Assembly (NCBI GenBank): GCA_963969395.1 | Contig: OZ017797.1 | Span: 16,864,001-16,928,000, forward strand | DNA length: 64,000 bases | Direction of reading: 5' to 3' | Origin: Pseudoscleropodium purum | Lineage: Eukaryota; Streptophyta; Bryopsida; Hypnales; Brachytheciaceae | Position numbers and translations under genes: made by a program | Part shown: piece after piece, positions 61,436 to 64,000 of the stretch | Position numbering within the stretch: position 1 is the first letter of the stretch | Layout: each line of letters starts with the position of its first letter | Notes under the pieces: generated by a model | The model's input: only the letters and a program-made list of their open reading frames with translations | What the model was told of the DNA's origin: nothing | Database searches by the model: none

Positions 61436-63135
61436 ATGGAAATTATAGCGATTGGGATATTGCTGCTGGTGCTGGTGGGGACATGCTTTCAGAGGGCTGG
61501 AGGGGTCATCCCAGAGCATCTAGTGAAGGATTTGCCTGGCCAGCCTGCAGTCAAGTTTCACCAGTATGCAGGCTACATCGACGTGGGCGAAGACAACAGC
61601 AAGCACTTGTTTTATTGGTTTGTGGAAGCCGACCACAAGAGCCCGGCGTCTCTCCCACTTGCTTTCTGGTTTAATGGAGGTGAGCGAGCTGCAGCATCGA
61701 TCTCCTTCCTTTTCACTGAATTTAGTTTGATCAAAGTCGACCTCAACAGTTGAGCATTTTGTTAAGTTATGGACAGTCAAGTTAGTTTTCCCATGATATT
61801 AAGTAATGGTGCGTACTGGTGTTTGAATTTTGTCACACAAGGACCAAGGTTTTGTGTAGTGGGGCAGTGAGACGGGGAAATACCGATTTCAAATCCCGTG
61901 AATGTGCATTCCTAGGCCGGGGACACTTCCCTCCGAGGTCAAAAAAAATCGCTACAGATTCCTTTGGGATACATAAACGCTTGTTGAGAACGATTATTGT
62001 TGTGGTATACTTTGTAGGACCTGGGTGCTCCTCGGTTGGTGACGGTTTGTTAACAGAGTTAGGTCCATTTCGAGTCTCCAGCTCGGGAAATCTCACAATC
62101 AACAAACACAGCTGGAACAGAGGTAAGCTGATTTCGAGGTTCAAAATCGATTCTGGGCTTAAGTTTCTGGGCGTTCTGTCTTACCCTTGAACTGAAAATT
62201 TATCTAATTATTATGAGTTGTAAGTTCAACGTAACAGTTGGTACTTCCATTCTGCAATCAATAGTTACGTAAGCCGAAATAAATACTCTTGTGTAGGGGT
62301 CGTATTTAGTACTACAATCTCACTGCTAAAACTTTATGTTTGCACTAGATATGAGACCTGTTAACATTTCTTACCAGTGGTGAGAACTCTCCTTATGTAC
62401 ATTTGTGAACTGGAGTGAATTTGTGATGGAGTAGTCAGCGAGTGCCTTCTTTCTGAGTGACTGTACTGTACTGTAGGATGTTGAACCTCCCACATGACAA
62501 TCATGAGCTCTAGATGTTGCACAAAAAAAATTTGAAATTCCTTTCCTGAGAGTGTTGATCGAGGCGTCTCCTCAAGAATGGGACAGTACATTTTCATTTG
62601 ACTGAAAATGAAATAATCTTGTACATGCAGTGGCTAACGTCGTATTTGTGGAGTCTCCTGTGGCTGTGGGATTCTCGTATTCGAGCAAAAGTTCTGACTA
62701 TAAATCTTTCAGTGACGGACAAACAGGTATGGTGGGTTTTTATCACTTAATATTATCTATAGCAAGCTTTATATTTTCGTTAAAATGGCGGATTTCGGTG
62801 AAATTGGCACAGGTGTCGTTGAAACCTTTGATTTATACGAGTCTTAGTTGCTAGAGCACTTGACAATTGAATGACAAAATTTTGAGACTCTGAAAGTTTG
62901 AACTCTCAGTTTAATCAAATAATTATGGCCATCGCAGTATAGAAGTTAATATGTAAATTTGGTGTGGAAAGATATATTTCTTTTAAAGTATAGCCAGAAA
63001 TAAACTAACCAATCCTTGTTATCATTTGGAACATGCATGCAGCCACAGACGCTTACTCGTTCTTGGTCAACTGGTTCAAAAGCTATCCAGAGTACACCAA
63101 GAATGAGATGTATATTGTTGGAGAGAGCTATGGCG
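61436..63135 (+). CDS. Serine carboxypeptidase-like protein, 5' part only
   Basis: Four exons (61436-61679, 62018-62122, 62631-62726 and 63043-63135) are joined in phase 1 throughout and give the first 179 residues of an S10-family protein of usually 450-500. Seen are a signal peptide (MEIIAIGILLLVLVGTCF), LPGQPAVKFHQYAGYIDV, the oxyanion-region motif NGGPGCSSVGDG across the first junction, TELGPFRV, SWNRVANVVFVESPVAVGFSYS, and GESYG at the right end with the catalytic Ser at 177. The Asp and His of the triad lie beyond the window. Family members are secreted or vacuolar and act as exopeptidases or, in some plant clades, as acyltransferases; I cannot tell which. VAVGFSYS replaces the usual AGVGFSYS. 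The last donor (63136) opens an intron that runs at least to the window edge. Confidence 0.88.
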
Positions 63136-64000
63136 GTGAGTTCTCCACCCCAAAAATCTTTATCTACTACAAGTTTTCCTTCATAATCTCTAGTAGAATT
63201 TGTAGGGTTTAGCAACGTTTGAAACATTTGTAGCAACGTTTTGCCGGAAGATGCTTTTGCAAAGTACGTTTTTTCAGCGAAAATGAAAATTTTGGAACTT
63301 AACTCAGTAAACACGCACCCTTTTTCAGCAAACATGTTCAAAAACGTTGTTCACGTACGTACCAAAGTTGGATGTCAATTATAGAATCACATTTTAGTGT
63401 TTCAACGTTCAACGTTGCTGCAAACGTTGTTGTATGGGGTGAATTCCAGCAGTGAAAACAGGACATGCGCGCATTCATTACTAACCCAATATTTATTTGA
63501 AATTCTAGCGGAATTTCATGATATTAGCTGGCACAGTAACTGCTGACTTCTGAGGAACTGAGCAGTTTCAAATCGCCCAAATAAAAACTACAGTCCGTCG
63601 AACTTCATATCTATACCTACTTTTGACATTGAAATGCTCAAGATCCACGTCAAAATCCATCAAACCACTGAAAACCCTAGTTTTCAAAGCTGTGGGAACT
63701 TGAAAATACTTCTTGCTTCCAACTTTGAGCACGTGATGTGGCATCTTAATGAATCCATCATTTTAATAACTACGACCGTCCATTATTGGGCTCATATCTA
63801 AATCACACTAGTAGAAAAAGTGCCCAAATCAGCTTGTTCCGTTGTTTCGGACGGCTGGATTCGAACATGAATTAGCAGAGTTGTGTTTATTTGGACATGT
63901 TTTGCGTTGATTCAGACATGTTTTAAATTTGCTTCGCTGGACCGCTTCATTTGGCCACTGTTTTCTACTTTAATTTCTACAGTTAGTGGTGATCAATTGA
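63136..64000 (+). other. Intron of the carboxypeptidase-like gene, to window edge
   Basis: It starts with GTGAGT and no following exon resembling the expected HYVPQLA-type sequence was found. Several AACGTT and ACGTTG words recur at 63210-63430. The gene continues beyond position 64000. Confidence 0.6.

Noticed and set aside
1..64000. Bacterial-type systems (operons, CRISPR, phage, toxin-antitoxin)
   Set aside because: The DNA is plant nuclear with spliceosomal introns; no spaced direct-repeat array or polycistronic layout is present.

Overview
The window is nuclear DNA of a land plant. Every gene has spliceosomal GT-AG introns (one GC-AG), coding exons are GC-richer than the AT-rich flanks, and the proteins are plant types: a chloroplast maltose exporter, an NPF transporter, a STIG1-like cysteine-rich protein and a serine carboxypeptidase-like protein. 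The combination of gene types and long AT-rich intergenic DNA would suit a bryophyte such as a moss, but that is inference and I cannot name a species. I saw no tRNA, rRNA, CRISPR, plasmid or viral gene.

Layout. 1-2.5 kb: AT-rich, no gene. 2.6-7.3 kb (+): 14-exon AATF/Bfr2-type ribosome-biogenesis gene with a duplicated, telo-box-rich leader. 8.2-12.4 kb (-): NPF proton-coupled transporter, three coding exons plus a probable 5' UTR exon. 13.3-14.8 kb (-): secreted STIG1-like cysteine-repeat gene whose reading frame is broken in two places. 15-21.3 kb: AT-rich, repeat-laden spacer with a G26 run. 21.3-28.1 kb (+): 13-exon mitochondrial 2-oxoglutarate dehydrogenase E1 gene with one GC-AG intron and a duplicated upstream segment. 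31.1-35.2 kb (+): 9-exon MEX1-type maltose transporter. 38.2-40.1 kb (+): intronless 619-residue ZIP-family metal transporter. 41.7-45.2 kb (+): 9-exon At4g15545-like coiled-coil protein. 45.2-61.4 kb: a 16-kb gene-poor stretch with diverged repeats, a large foldback and two GC-richer islands. 61.4-64 kb (+): first four exons of a serine carboxypeptidase-like gene that runs off the right edge.

The genes are unrelated housekeeping or transport functions and form no pathway cluster or operon-like unit. Exon boundaries were placed by hand. For seven of the eight genes every junction keeps the frame. The predicted proteins are 436 (AATF), 615 (NPF), 1052 (OGDH E1), 419 (MEX1), 619 (ZIP) and 327 (coiled-coil) residues, and at least 179 for the carboxypeptidase. 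I found no convincing novel biological system. The most interesting points are the twice-broken STIG1-like gene, the foldback at 56.2-56.65 kb, the small hairpin at 57.5 kb, the tandemly duplicated gene leaders, and splice-site oddities in two genes.
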